A stretch of 64,000 nt of DNA from Alligator mississippiensis (Eukaryota > Chordata > Crocodylia > Alligatoridae): positions 43,576,501 to 43,640,500 of the forward strand of contig NC_081825.1 of the NCBI RefSeq assembly GCF_030867095.1, written 5' to 3'. The position numbers and the translations under genes were made by a program. Below, piece by piece: positions 22,929 through 36,949 of this stretch (position 1 is the first letter of the stretch; every line of letters begins with the position of its first letter). Below the pieces are notes generated by a model, which was not told the origin of the DNA, made no database searches, and saw nothing but the letters and a program-made list of their open reading frames with translations.

Positions 22929-25900
22929 TTCAGTGAAACTGTCTTGTACTATGTGCAAATGGCTATCTTGCCACTGCATCATCTCTCAGTCCCATGAGAT
23001 GTACAGTCCCTAAAGAGATGGGATCTGAGTAGAGTAGGAGTGCAATGCCTTGAGTCTGTAAGGAATTCCTATTATCATGTGCAAGAGAGGGAGAGAAAAT
23101 GTCTAAGGAACAGTAGGCTGTGATTTGCCAGCTCTGACAGCTTTCTGACTTTGTATGTAAGGATATTAGTCCAGAATATTAACATACCAGTTTGATCTTT
23201 GCTGTTCAGTTTTTGCATTACATAAATCACATATACAAACAGCCCCAAAACTTTTTTTTCTTTTTCTTCCTGAGCATCTTGAAATGTTACATACAACTAA
23301 AATATTTCAGTCAATGAAATAAACATTTGTTAAATACTAAAAATGCAAAATGATTGGTATGGAGAACCTTCATTCTTTTACAACTATCATGCTATCTAAT
23401 TGCCTACCTATCTATCATGCTACTTTTCTGCGCACTCCGGTATCTTGTATCTGGCATTGGCATACTCACTGGTTTCTCTGTTTCTGTTACATATTAATTG
23501 CTGTCCTGAAGTCACAGGCAGATTTTCCCTGTAAATATCTCTGTGGAAAGTTTTAGAATGTTTGTACAGTTAAAGTTTTATTGCATTGCTCTCAAATATA
23601 AAACCTGGCTGTGCTAAGGTTTTGCAGTAAAACATAATAGCTCATCATCAAACTTCAGAGTTCAGATCTTTCTGGTGTTGTGCTTGTTAGCTAATTAACT
23701 AGATCCTTTACAAGCACTCTAAATTGTTTATTACAATTGTTTAACATTTTATTTTTATATAGTACCTTAAACATGACATTTTATTTTCTCTTCTTTGTGT
23801 GCACATTTACAGTACATTTTTGTTAAGTACATTTGAGAAAAATTCCTAACAAATATTTAGGAACTATTAAAGCTGTAAAATGTATTATTTTTTTTCATTC
23901 TCCAGCTGAGTAAAATAAGTTATGTATAATTTATGCTGCAAGCTTCTCCATAATATTCTTTACTGTTTCACATATTAGCAAAGGAATGTATATTATTTTA
24001 TTCAATCTAGGTCTGGCAGCTGCTGTTCAGTATCTTTTGGATTGCTTTCTCTCAAGATGAGAGGAAAAAAATCTGTTGTCCCTAATTTTTCCCATCTTGG
24101 GCCATTGCTTTAAATGTTACATTCTATGAAGAGTTGAAATAATGTAATTAAGTTTAGTCTTAATTATCACTTGTATTAATGAGTGAATCTCTAAAAAGGG
24201 TGAAAATGTATTTAATTATTACATTAAATTGCATTACCGATATGTCTTTGTTGAACTGAAAGATTTTAAGAACAAAACTTCAAGTTTAACATAACCATTG
24301 AGAGGCAGCTTCACGTTTATTGACTACACAGTTTACTTAAAATTGACTTGCAAAAGTGAATGACATAGTCCACGTAACTTTGCTCTTATATGCTGAATAT
24401 CTAAATAAGAAGAGAATTTAGTGTTACGCTCTATGTATTACCTTTATTTTTCTTCACTCCGATTAATTCCATAATATCCATTTTCATCTAGTTTTGCTAG
24501 CTCTTACCTGATGCGATGCCTGGTATGTCAGATACATATTATGCTAGTATGTTATATACCCCCACAGAACAGGGCCAAAAGAGGCTCAAGTGAACCTTGT
24601 TTTTTTCTGAATTGAATAAGTTTTCAAAGTTTTCAAATTTAATTAAAAACAAATGGAAGACTACACAAATCTAAGGCCTGTGCTGTGCTGGGAGTCATGT
24701 CAAGTTATCAAAGTATTACCTTCTGATCTTAAAAATCTAATAACACCTTTGAAAAAAAAGCCCTCTTGCAGCCTAGAAAAAACTCTGGATTACCTACCCA
24801 TCCATATATAAACAGGGCAACTCCAAGAGCTAAGAGTTTCAGAAGTAGCTGTTACCTCTCTGTGGTGAATGATGGCATGTTGCATTGGAGTGAATGTCAA
24901 CTGGGTGTGGTGGGGATAGTTATAAGAATGAGATAAAGAAAGATACAGGTTTTTCTTTTAATGTTCTGGAGTGTTTTTTTCAGCCCAAGGCAAAAATCAG
25001 CAAACAGCATATAAGAAATGAGCAAAGAAATGTGGTACTTCCTTTTGCAAGTCACTTACAAGTAATCTCAAACCAGATTCATTATCAAAATAGCAGTTTA
25101 GCAGGGCACATACACACATGCCTAACTTTAAGTGTTTGAGTAGTCCCAAATACCTTACTGAATCTAGGACCAAGTGGTTCTCACTCACCCACTAAAGAAG
25201 GTTGATGAAATTCAACTATTTTATTTGAGACCAGATTTTGCCTTTATTTTTTTTAAGATGGAGATATAACTTAATTTGACATGTAAAATGGTATGGGCCA
25301 TATTTATTCCACTTAGTAGGCATGTAAGTGGACTTAGGTGCTGACGTATGATCCCGTCCCTCCTGCTTGATTTCCTGACAATCAGTTAATTTATCTACTT
25401 TGAAATGCAATGTCATCTTACCCTTAAGACTTACCCTTAAGACAAAAAATAGTGATTCATAAGACCCGCTTACGTTTAATTTTTATAAATAGTTTTTTGG
25501 AGGTTCGAGCAAAGTAGAATAAGATCATTCTTAGGGTCCTAACTTCACTCACACCTAATAGGTAGAACAGAACTTGGCTCAATGTGTTGAAATAAAGTGA
25601 GCAAGTATATTTCAATAATTTTTCTAAGGGGAAAGCTAAACAAAACAAAACAAAATTTTGGACCATGTGAAATCTTATATATTCCTAAGAGTGGCTGTAG
25701 ACATTTATTTGAATAGAAACAGATTTTTTGGGGGTCAGATGTAGAATAGAACATTTTAGAAAATGATGTGATTTATTTTTCATTATTTACATCCATTTTC
25801 CCCTGGCTTTGGCAATCAAGATGTTTTACTGTTATTAGTGTGTACAGATGATGTTGTGATATAACCTTCAAAATACAGTTTGATTATACTCACAAGGGAT

Positions 25901-25948
25901 TGCATATATTATATATAACAAAAAAAAATCCAGACAAACAACTCACTG
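22929..25948. other. Repeat-poor intronic DNA
   Basis: AT-rich, with only short chance frames and homopolymer runs. No transposon ends or gene-like features recognised. Confidence 0.4.
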
Positions 25949-25972
25949 TCTCTCTCTCTCTCTCTCTCTCTC
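25949..25972. repeat. (TC)12 microsatellite
   Basis: Uninterrupted TC run, immediately before a short A-rich stretch and the SINE-like sequence. Confidence 0.9.
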
Positions 25973-26007
25973 TTGCCATATATTTTAACTCTCTCTTTCA
26001 CACACTA

Positions 26008-26318
26008 AAAAAATATTGTCTTGCTCCCAGAGTGGCACATTATGCCACTGGCCTACCAGAACCAGTATGACTGAGACCTGAAATTACTTGGTCTCATGCA
26101 TCTCTACCCTGCCTTCAACACACCTATTTCTGGAGCCAACAGCTCACAAGGGAGCACCACAGCAAATGCTGCACCCATCCACTTTTGTCTCCCAAGCTCA
26201 AATATCTGTATACCAATTTATGCCTGGGCTGACTGTAGGCACATTAAGGCTTGAACTCATTTATGCCTCCGAGTTGTGGTGAAGCATCTTAACCATTCTG
26301 CCATCACTCTCCCGACAT
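26008..26318 (-). mobile_element. tRNA-derived SINE-like element
   Basis: Read on the minus strand from about 26318, the head contains an A-box-like TGGCAGAATGG and, at tRNA spacing, a B-box-like GAGTTCAAGCC (26249-26259 on the + strand as ggcttgaactc). These are the two internal RNA polymerase III promoter boxes. The body of about 230 bp ends at an AT-rich tail near 26008. It has decayed, and I cannot name the family. Confidence 0.5.
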
Positions 26319-26439
26319 TTTGTAGATTCAGACTTTATTTTATCGGCTTCTTTACATCATCTTAAAAAAAGAAATGCCTCAGAACCTTGCCATTTACATT
26401 ATTTTCAAGAACCCAGAATGTATTGTTTAAAGTAATAGC

Positions 26440-26510
26440 AGTCAGTGTGCTAGAGGCAATATATTTTATTAGACCAACTAGAGAAGCATATTGGTTCTTT
26501 CTATTAAGAT
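26440..26510 (-). mobile_element. Penelope-type tail fragment
   Basis: The minus strand reads 'agttggtctaataaaata' then 'ttgcctctag', matching the tail phrase shared with the copies at 4437, 34490 and 41939. Only about 70 bp is recognisable. Confidence 0.45.
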
Positions 26511-26657
26511 TTTGTTAAATATTTTATCTTGAAAATCAAATAAATGAATGAAAACAAAAGAGTGCATGCGCATATGGTATACGTTCCTTTCATCTAAAAT
26601 ATTTTCAAAGTAGTTTCGAATCTATCTCTATCGCTATGTCTGTCGCAGGGATTTGTT

Positions 26658-26658
<1 letters not shown>

Positions 26659-26693
<35 letters not shown>
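26659..26693. repeat. (GT)17 microsatellite
   Basis: Uninterrupted GT dinucleotide run. Confidence 0.95.
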
Positions 26694-26694
<1 letters not shown>

Positions 26695-26699
26695 ATGCC

Positions 26700-27700
26700 T
26701 CAACAAATACCTCTGAGCTAGGAGTTATCCATATTGTACCAATAATATAAATTCAATTTTTTAAAAAATCAGACACAGAACAGTTAACTTGCTGAAAAAT
26801 CACCCAGAAAATCTATGGAAGACTTAGTAATAGAACTCATAAGTACTGATTCCCTATTCTTTATTCTAATCTGTAGACATGCTAAAAGAGATTGTTTTTC
26901 CTGGTCAGATCTGATCTGTTCCCTTTATGCTATCTTTCACAGACCCCCTAGACATAGTCTGTGCCCCACCCCACGTCCCAGCCATATAATCCAGCCTGTG
27001 GATGATTTCTTGGTCTGCAGTTGTGAGGCCTCTGAGAAATGTGGCACAGAACTTCACTCACTGTGTTACCAGAAGCTCCAATTCAGGATAGAATCCTTAT
27101 TTAGATCTGCATTTAATCAAGGGTTAATTCTAACCATGTGAACATGTGCAAGTCCTTCCCTGAATCAGTGTCCTAGTGCTGGAAGTAATCTTGAGTAATT
27201 TATGAGACATGATGATACATTAGTAAAGTAGTTGTTACATTTTCAAAAGTAAAGAAAAAAAGTACATTTAGGTAGCCCTGCATCTTAAATTTAGTTGATT
27301 AGGTTCTTTTGAAAATGATTGTGGGTGTTTGGCCTAGGACCCTATTGGCACAGTTTTCAGTGACATTTATCATGAAACAGTGTTTAACATGAAACAGAAC
27401 AAATAGATTTCCGATAGACTGAAGGCAGATAAATTATTTTAAATTGGTGACAAATTACTATTAATTTTCACAAATTTAGGCACCAGCAATATAGCTTAGT
27501 TGATTTTCCATCAGTCAACAGAGTAACTGGGATTGATTCTGCCTGCATATAATTTGGTTAAAATTAAGACCATTTCCTTTAAAGGCAGTATTTACACTGG
27601 TTTTCTATAAGTGTAAGATTAAAATGAGCCATGCTGATTATATGCCTAAATCTATTTGGAATCTGTCTATAGAGTGAATGGTTCTTAAGATGTTTTATCA
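26700..27700. other. Intronic DNA, nothing recognised
   Basis: It contains a 108-codon chance frame on the + strand (26815-27141) with no recognisable domain. No repeat ends seen. Confidence 0.4.
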
Positions 27701-27708
27701 GTGTATAT

Positions 27709-28258
27709 CAGTGGTTCTCAAGCTTTTCAGTCAAAGACCCCTCCACAAATTTTTTGAATGTGGAGGCAACCCCTTTTGAGAACTGCTGTTGTACTCAACT
27801 TACCTCAGTGGTTCTCAACTAAGTGTTGCTCTCTTTAGGTTAAACTGTCCCTCACATCTCCTGCACTGCAGGACCAGGAAGGGTTGAGACATGCATGTGC
27901 TCCTCCTGCAGTTAGGATTCTCTGATAAGCCTAAAACGGATAAGAGAACTGCCTCATGCTGTAGCCCTTCCTGGACTGACTCTGCACAGCATCTCCTGGA
28001 AAGAGAAGCAAATGGGACAGCTGGAAGTGTCCCATGCACCCCTATTTCTGCAAGGAGTGGTAGTGGAGGGTAAGGACTGGGAAGATCTACAGCCCAAGTC
28101 AGCTTTTCTTCCTTCTTTAGTGTTATCAGACAACCCCACTGCAGGAGGAGTGTGTACTGCGTGTGTGCTGCGGTCCTTGCAGGTGACCACTTTTAACCTG
28201 GCCACCTGTATCACAGCACCCATGAGGGGTCTTGTGGCACCCCAGTGGAGAACCACAG
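27709..28258. mobile_element. hAT-type DNA transposon, 550 bp, exact 8-bp target duplication
   Basis: The left end CAGTGGTTCTCAAGC and right end GAGAACCACAG are inverted, and the element is flanked by the same 8 bases, GTGTATAT (27701-27708 and 28259-28266). This is the hallmark of hAT insertion. Inside, a mini-element with its own inverted ends lies at 27709-27788, and a second left-type end CAGTGGTTCTCAACT begins at 27806, so two left termini are present in tandem. No transposase frame remains; it would have been moved by a protein encoded elsewhere. Confidence 0.85.
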
Positions 28259-28266
28259 GTGTATAT

Positions 28267-30011
28267 GTTAAGCACCAGATCTTACTACATTTGTTTACAA
28301 GTAACCACATTGACTTCACAGTTACTTTTGTGAATTAACATTGATTAACATAATTTGGCCCTATGTCGAATGCAAAATATAGATTCATTGTTCTAATGAC
28401 ATTCCTAGAGTGATTTTACTTTGATGAATGTTTCAGGAGACTATAATTACATTCTTAAGCATATTGTTGCTCAAATTAATGGGTAGTGCATGGCTACATG
28501 TACTCATATATCTTTGTTTAATCTACTGGGTGGTCCACTAAGCATATTTGTTTATGCAAGCATGTGATAATCTCTAGAGTGTATAGTAATGCAACAGATT
28601 TGACCTTAAACGCATGTCTTCTTTTGCAATTAAAACTTTGCCACCCATCTGAGGTCATGCATGTTGTCTGACCAAGTTTGGCCATTTGCCTAGTCAAATC
28701 AATTTAACATAATACATTTGAAACTTCATTTCTATATGTAAAATTGAACCCAGAGCAAATCTTACCAGGACCTAAATCTTTAAAAATTAAGATTAGAGAG
28801 AAAAATGGAAACAGCTAATGATGGAATAGGAGGTGCTAATACAATAGGAATTTTATTATGCTGTTCTTTTTCAGCATTTCCACTGTGATAGCGTAAGTTA
28901 GTATTTTATTATTTCCCCCCACTCCAATTCGAAAGTTTGTTGCTTTCAATATATCTGACTTTCCAGGGTGTTACTCCAGTGGCATGCTTGTGTAATACCA
29001 CTGCTTTAAACAAAATTACACCAACATAAAATTTGAATAATGAAGTAGTGAATCAGGCTTCTTATCTCCACCCACATTTACAAAATGAGTTGTAATGACA
29101 TGGTTATATGTGTGTGTCCTGCTTGAAAGGAAAAAAAAAAAAGGATATATATCATTTTATTTGATCCGGGAGAGGGGATGGGGACTCTTATACTTTATGT
29201 AGATATAATTATGTTAGAGTTGTCGTGCAAGTTTATATAAGGACCATAATTGATTCCTTTGAAAGAAAAGTATTTATTTCATTTTCAAGTAATTATCTGA
29301 AACGTCTTTCAGTAGGAATAATTACACTGGAAACTTAAAGACATCTTTTTAACTAGAGGTCACTAAAAGCTCAGCCAGTAAACCTCAGCCCTGATCATGG
29401 GTGGTGACTGTCTTACAGATTTAGAACATTCATTCAGAGGGCTGCTTTGAATATATACTGCAGTTTAATTATGCTGCCTATCTTATCTGTCACCTTTACT
29501 CACATTAAGTAATACTTCACAATGAAGTTGTTTCATTGAAATAAACAGGATTATGGAGCAGGTACTGATTAATGTAAGGATGGCCGAATCAGATCCTAAA
29601 GTAAGTAGTATGCATTTTCTCGGTGTCTTGATGCTATTAGCAGTTTATTAGGATATACACAGGAATTAGGATATACACTTTACATTTTAATCATAATATA
29701 TGTTTTCAAAGTAGAAATTGTACCTGGAATATATAAAAATATGTACATATAAGAAAAATAAAGGAGATGCCTACAGCCTGGAAACAAAACACCATTACAC
29801 GGTCTTAAACTACCTTTTAAATATTATACAATTGTGAGCAGACATCCAGTGTAAACCTTTAGATCAATCTGGTGTAGAGTTACTTTTGGGGAAAATGCTA
29901 AAAAAAATTGGTGTAAGGTAGGTGTCATATGTAGTGTAGGTGATTGTCATATGCCCAGTTATTCTGAAGTATAAAAAAAGACTACTTTGTGTTCCACTGC
30001 CACTTAATGGA
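28267..30011. other. Intronic DNA, nothing recognised
   Basis: AT-rich, no transposon ends or gene-like frames seen. Confidence 0.4.
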
Positions 30012-30510
30012 ATATAAGAACATAAAAAAATGCCATACTGAATCAGATCACAGGTCCATCTAGTCCAGTATCTTGCCTCTTATAGTGGCAGAGTGAATGC
30101 TAAGGAAAAGAGCTTTTAAGCTGGACATGTCCAGAATGATCTATTTCTTCATACCTTCCCCTACTCTCCTACAGCTTCCCACATTCAGAGGTCTAGCAAG
30201 TCCTAATTGTGATGGAGTCATCTTTCATGATTTTTTCCAGTCTTCTTTTGAACTAGGTTAAATTAGTCTCCACAACACGTTCCACAAATAAATTATATGC
30301 TGAGTGTAAAATAATTGTCTTCTCTTTATTTAAAACCATTAGTGAATTATTTCATTTTATGTCCCCTAGTTCTAGTATTGTGACAATTACTCTGTCATAT
30401 CAACCAAAATCATCTTTTTTCTAACCTGAAAATCCTAACCTATGTAATCTCTCCTCATACAGAAGCTTATCTATACATTTTAACTTTCTCTGTGCCTTTT
30501 CTAGCGGAGA
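30012..30510 (-). mobile_element. CR1 LINE, 3' fragment
   Basis: The + strand reads aatataagaacataaaaa, tgccatactg and ggtccatctagtccagtat. This is the reverse complement of the CR1 3' end common in turtles and crocodilians, which finishes in copies of a TTATGTTC-type octamer. Further right, phrases such as ttctcctcatacagaagc and ccctagttctagtat match the end of the reverse-transcriptase frame in the same family. It is 5'-truncated, as most CR1 copies are, and much decayed, so it is an old insertion. Confidence 0.75.
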
Positions 30511-33500
30511 GACACTATTATAATGTCTCTTGTCACAGTTATCTCAGGATAACTGGTCATCTGACCATACTAGATCCTAGTGTAATTTACATCTGTATAG
30601 ACATGTAAAAGTAATGTAAATTACTGATGTGCTAAAGTGTCATTTGCCTAGGCCCCTATATAATACGTATATAATACACCTATATTAGCAGAATATAAAT
30701 TGACTTACCATATGAAGTTTAATAGAGGCAGGCAGTCTGACAATAAGGTATATCAAAAGGAGACCCAGACTTTACTGTTCTAGGCCTTTTCTGGCATCTA
30801 TGATCTGGAGAGTCATTTCTTACTAAAATCATTAATCAAATTCTTGTTGACTCCAGTGAGTTCAGGATTGAACAACTCAGGTTTATTCATCACTGATACT
30901 TTATGTTAATACTTTATGTTATATTTGTGTTACTTCTTTGACATTGGTGGAGTTCTGCCCCAGTAAAGCTAGAGTTAGACAATGATATCAGGTCTCAACT
31001 GTATAAGTTTTTCAGTTGTCTGCAGTTGTATAATATTGTAAAAGATGTTTTTTAAATGTCTTTGTGATGTATGTTTGTCCTTTGCTATACTGAATTTAGA
31101 AACAGAAAACTTGGAGAAAATAACTATTGAGTCTACAAATAAAGAAACCTGTAAACATGATTAACTGAGTTTGCAAAACCATACTACTCTATTACTTTCT
31201 GACTCTATAGAGCTTAGAAGTCTTTGGCCACACATTTTACCTCTCTTCTTTTGCACAATTATGTATATTCAAAATTAATTAAATATGCTTAAGAAGTCTT
31301 CTCTTCTTTTCAATTTTTCTTTTGTAAAGAGGAAAAATAAGCAACAGTAAGAAATCCCTTACGTGTAAAAGATAGAACAGATTTACTTATTCTCCTTTAG
31401 AGTATTACAAAATAGTTTTTGAGTAGCATGGTATCCAAAGGCAGGGGGTTTGCTATATTCCATTTGCCACGCACAATTTGCTGAATGAGCTGATAATTCA
31501 TCCTGAACATTCTCACAGTGAATTTCAGTGTACTTTTGTAGAAGTCTTGAGTGCTGAATTTAAAGTGTTCTTTACTAGTTCTTCATTAAGTATATAAAGT
31601 GACTGAACTCAAATTAAATGGTAACCTTCCTAGAGAATTAATGTTACAGAAATATAAAAGGACTGGCTAAAGCTCCCCTCTATCAAATGTTTCTAAAAGG
31701 CTTTATGTATTTATAAGACTTCATGATCTACTATTGATGCAAATTACTAAGGATAAAAGAAAATCCATCTGTTATCAAAGAAAAAAAAATAAACGAAATA
31801 AGTCCAAGGATTTAAAAGACTTAGCATTAAGAACTAGGAATTCATACTTTGTGATGGGTTTATAGTAATTGACAGTAGAAAAGACTTCTTTTTAGGACTG
31901 ATTTTTTTTTAATGAAAGGAAAATGAGTTTGCTATAAAAGCTTCTCATATAACATATCTTATTTCATTTCATTATTTTATGTTCTTCACTAGAATAGGTC
32001 ATTTAAAATATGACATATCAATTCATGTAGTGTTGGGCATTATTAGTTGTGTTATTATTGCCCTTACATCTAATCAAATAGTTTGTAGTTAAATAATAGT
32101 ACTTCATCAAGGGACACTGGTTTTCAGTCTACTAGGATTCAGATTACTGGCATGAAAACAGATCTGAGACAAGTGTCTTCAGTCTGCCACTAATTGTGCA
32201 TTGATAAAAGCATTGCCCCTAGGCAGTTCTTTCTTGCTATCAGGATATATGATTTTTTTCTGAAAGTTAATATTAAAATTAGGAGACATTTTATAGTGCA
32301 TCTACAACCCTTCACCTTTCCTTTTTAAAATTTGAAATATGCATTTTTTTGGAAATATTTCACATAGTTTCTGTAGGAATAATCACAGGGAAAATATATA
32401 TTTGTATATAAGTATTATGTATACACAAAAACATACATATAGTTATATATGTATATTTAAATGTCTAAAACTATATATAGTGGTATGTGCACATTTAAAT
32501 AATTAAAACTACTTGTAATAATATAAAATAGCCATTCAGTGTTTTGTAGCAAAATCTGACTATTATGCAAGGTTATCTCCAAGATGTTTTGGGGGAGGTA
32601 AAGAGGGTAACCAAAAAATGAACTGAAAAGAATCATAAAGCTATGCCCTAAATTAGCTTATAAAATCACCTGTTTGTTACTTAATCCCTCTTTCTCCCTT
32701 CCCTTTCTTCACTCCTTGTTGTCTTATTTTAGATTATATTATTGTCTTTGATGTCAAAATGGTTATAACACTTTTAATTTGGGAATCTTAGAGCACTTTG
32801 TATAAGTGGGTTTGTGTAGGTCTTAGCATGAAGGGTAACAAAAGCATAACACTAATCTGAACTTTTGAAAATGTGCATGTTTAAATATTACTAATAACAA
32901 TAACAGAAACAATAATAACAATGATGATGATATTAAGAAGATATTATATAAACATGCAAGAATATATTATATAAAGACAATATAAAGATATTTTTCCAAG
33001 CTGAAAATAATGATGATGATGACCATAGTACCCTGGAATCCTAGTCATGGAGTAAGACTTCATTGTACTGGGCATTGTACAAACACAAAACATGTTACAT
33101 TGTTGAATGTGACGGAAACTTTTAAAGAAGAGAAGGAATTTAGATAGAATAGTAATAGTGGGGCCACCACTATTTAGCACTATGAAAGGAAGCTATGAAA
33201 CTATGTTATGATCCATGTAATATTGTTCTTGCAAAGTGATTCTAACAATTTGAAATCTATTTTTCACATTACTAGTTATGCGAATAGCTAGCTCTTCACT
33301 TTTTCAGTAAAGCAAATGGGAATTGTTCACTGTCACAAATAATAAATAACAAGAGTACCCAATCTGCACAGCATGGAAGTGATAAAAACACATGCTTATG
33401 AGTGCCTGAGATGTCACAGCTATTAATTTTGAATTTTTTGATTGCAGTTCTGTTTTACAAGAAAAGAAGCTGTTAGGGCAGCAGTACATGGTGACAGTGA

Positions 33501-34489
33501 GAGATTATGACAACATACATTTATCATTGTAAGCCTGATAAATTCACTCTAAAAAGTGGTCAGATCATGTCCCTAAAACCAAATCGATAAAACAAATGTC
33601 CCTTTCTACTTATTTTATACATTTTATATAATAATAATAATTGTTAAAAATTGTATAACAGTAACACAGCAAAGGACAGTTTATTCTTGAGAGGATTCCT
33701 GAGCACGAAGATGTTTTACTCTAATCAATGCTAATGGCACCTGTATGGTACATTCCGGGCCTTTAAGAATAACAGAGGTTACTGTTATGTTACTGCATAT
33801 ACAATACACTGGTTTATTCACATTCCCAGAAGTGTCTCTTTACTTTTCTTAAATATGCATTTTGGGAAGAAAAAAAGATGGAGCTAAGGCGACTGTTCAA
33901 GCTAGAAAAAAAAGAAAAAAAGTGTTAAATAGCTCCTATAAAAGATAGCTTGGGATCTATAAACTATGAGTTATAAGCATTTGTCCATAAAGCAGAATTC
34001 CCAAATACAGCTGTATAATTAATGTGGTGGCTTATTTCATTTTATGTCCTGTGACATGAAGTATTTATTGTATGATATAGAGTGTGAGTTCAACAATCCC
34101 ATTTTTATCTTTATGGACATCATTATGAACATACCATTAAATAGAAATCATTCCTGAAAGTTTCCTAATACTAGGACACAGCAAAGTAACAGGAATCAGA
34201 ATTCTGAATCTACCAGAGTTTTTTTATTTTTATACCAGACCTGATTCCACAGCCTTTACCCAGCAAAAAAAACTTATTTACTTAAATGGAAAATTAACCT
34301 TAATTAATTCAGTGGGCCTGAGCCAGCAGATGATTTCAAGGGCAGGATGGGGAAAATAAGACATGGTTAAAAACAATAGTAGGAAAGAAATAATTAATGG
34401 TAGGAGTAGTTTATTTTACCCCTGAAACCTGGCAACTCGTATTTATTAATTTTCAGTACCACAGGTGTATCCAATGCCCACTTCAAAAG
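30511..34489. other. Repeat-poor, very AT-rich intronic DNA
   Basis: About 4 kb with TATATA- and ATAATA-type low-complexity patches (for example 32395-32500 and 32890-32945), but no recognisable element or gene. Confidence 0.4.
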
Positions 34490-34565
34490 ATTTTTTTTTG
34501 TGTGATTTCTTAGTTGGTCTAATAAAGGGTATCATCTCTGAACCAAGAGTTCTAGAGTTTTGTAT
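34490..34565 (+). mobile_element. Penelope-type tail fragment
   Basis: It contains 'ttagttggtctaataaag' followed by 'ggtatcatctctgaacc', the same tail layout as at 41999-42040. About 75 bp is recognisable; upstream parts have been lost or are unrecognisable. Confidence 0.45.
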
Positions 34566-36458
34566 CACTTCAAAATAATGTATTTTTCAGGATGTCCAGA
34601 TCATCACAAAACTCAAACTAATTTGATTTGGAGTTAATGGCAAGTTCTAGAGTTCCAACGCCTTCAGACAAAACAGTATTCTAGATGCCCCTGTTTTGAT
34701 AACATTTACAGGGCGGGCTTTATATATTTTATATAACCCCCTACAGACTAATCCAACAATAAATAGGAAGTAAGACCAGGCTTTGAAGCACTGCTGACAC
34801 ATGTTCCTAGCAACATGCTGCACTTGCTTGGCTCTATATCAGTACTGATTTCTGAAGGGTTTGAGGTACAATCTCATTTTGAGTGCATTGCAGTATTGTC
34901 ACCTTGAGTTAAAAAAAAAAAGCCAATGCAAAAAGGAAGTCCAAGTTGTACTAATCAATTTTTTGTTCCAAATACTTGTTTCTGTGGGAGAAAATTGCAG
35001 ATATTTATTGTCTCTCCCACAGGAAGAGTATAGCATTCAAGCAAGATTTTTTTTTTTATAGAAAAGGAGAGAAGTTAGAGAGACAACTTAATTTTTTTTT
35101 CCCAAGAATTTTGCTTGAAGCTTAGAAAGAAGTGCTTTTTTAATCACTCTAGCATTGCAATTTCTGGCTGTGTCTTTTATTAAATAATTGAAAAGTATAT
35201 TTTGGAGGAAACTTTGTCAAGAAAAGAGTGATTTTTCTTTACCTTTATTTTCCTTTTCATCAAAAGCAATACACACTAAAGACACTGGGGGACATATATA
35301 GGAAAGCTGCATCTTTTTGTGCTTTCATGATTGCTTGAATTTTTTCCTAAGCTTATATTTGGAAAGATTTTGAAAGGATTCTTACATGAGGCATAGACTA
35401 GCAAACTAGTATGAAGAAACAGAGAAAGAGTGAAATATAAAGAAAAGTTAACATGGAAAAAGCTATATCCAAAGATTTTTTTTTCTCATTTTCTGTTGCT
35501 TTATTTAAACACAAAGATTCCAATGGAATAAATCCATCTGGTGAGCTGTAAAATAATCATTGCATGCTGGCCTTATGAAAAACTGTTTTAAGAGCCAAAT
35601 ACATTGAATCTTTTATACAGTTTTATTTTCGTTTTTTGTTCTTTTTTCCTCCCCTGAGGCAGATATTTTTCTAGGGATGCAATAGTACAGTATTTTATGT
35701 ATAGGAAAATTTTGACCTCCTCTGGCATGTACCAACGATTGTGGTATGGCATCCTATGGTATATGCCAAGTTTTTATGTATACCTATTCTGGTTTATCAT
35801 GGCCCGAGTCTTTGGCCTTTTATTCCCCTGTGGTATCCTGCACTTTAACTCCCATCTTCATTCTTCCTGCCAAACAAGTTTAGTTTTCTCACTCTCTCAG
35901 TGGGAGTCAGATGTCAGTGAGCACCAAGCAGCCAAGCGATAAGAAATTTTGAACGTTGAACGTTTTTCAAGCTTCATTCTCTCTGCTGGATTGTAGTAAA
36001 TGTTGAGGGCTCAGCAGTACTAGGCTAATTTTTTAACTTAAGACTGGTTTGAAATATTAGGCATTTGAAACTCCATGAGTATATGGGAAAGGATAAGGAA
36101 GGAGTGAGCATGTGCAGAATAAAATGCTTCAGTTGCAGAGTTCTCATAATATAGAGCACCACTATAATATAGAGCATGTGATTGTGGATCATCATCAGGA
36201 GTGAACATTAACAGCTTAACATGCTTCTGTACCTGACCACACTTTTAAGAAGCAAACAATGTAAGTGTCGGTATTGTAATTAATCCTCCTATTTTAATGA
36301 AACTTTCTCTTTTCAAATAAGGCTTAAACATCTCAGGCCCCAAAGAGAATAGCGCCCATCTCCTTTACTTTTCCATAATTTAGGAGTTAGGATTCCATTT
36401 TTTTTTTGTCTTTGTTTTGTAAGAGGTTTAATCAGTGAATTTCTGTGTAATTAACAGT
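34566..36458. other. Intronic DNA, nothing recognised
   Basis: AT-rich with poly-T runs. Chance frames only. Confidence 0.4.
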
Positions 36459-36949
36459 GGCTGTATTTATACATGCACTTTGCTGTGGAGTAGATTAATT
36501 AGCTTCAGAGTAAAGTGTCACTGTCTACATGTGCAGTGATATTAGGCCACAGTCAATTAATTAACACTGCTGTAAGATAGTACTGTCAGGGACAATACTA
36601 TTTTTAGTGGAGTAATTAACTACGATTAAATGCACATGTAGATGCTGACTGCAGATGTAAATTGCACCCGGTCAGCGCAGCCAGCAGGGTGCCAGACTCT
36701 CACCTGCTGCCTAGCCACACAGCTCTGCACTTTTGGCATCCTTGTGCCCCAGCTGGCCCCAGCCAGACACTGACACCTGGAGACTAGGGATGATCCTCTG
36801 GGATCCTTGACATGCCCAGCCTGCTCCACCTAGCTCAAACTGGTGCTGTCATGGGCGCCCATGTAGACCCTGCACCTAGGAGTAGTTTACTCTGGTTCAA
36901 ACTGCTCCAGAGTTATTGCTTTTAGTTAATTGCATGTGTAGACTCATCC
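36459..36949. mobile_element. Inverted-repeat transposon (GGGYRCATCTACA family), long type, copy 2
   Basis: The left end GGCTGTATTTATACATGCAC and right end GCATGTGTAGACTCATCC are inverted versions of the family terminus. The interior matches the copy at 56196-56661 in opposite orientation, including 'ctgtaagatagtactgt' and 'agattaattagct', with a GC-rich middle of about 180 bp. Flanks are agt and att. No coding capacity. Confidence 0.6.
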
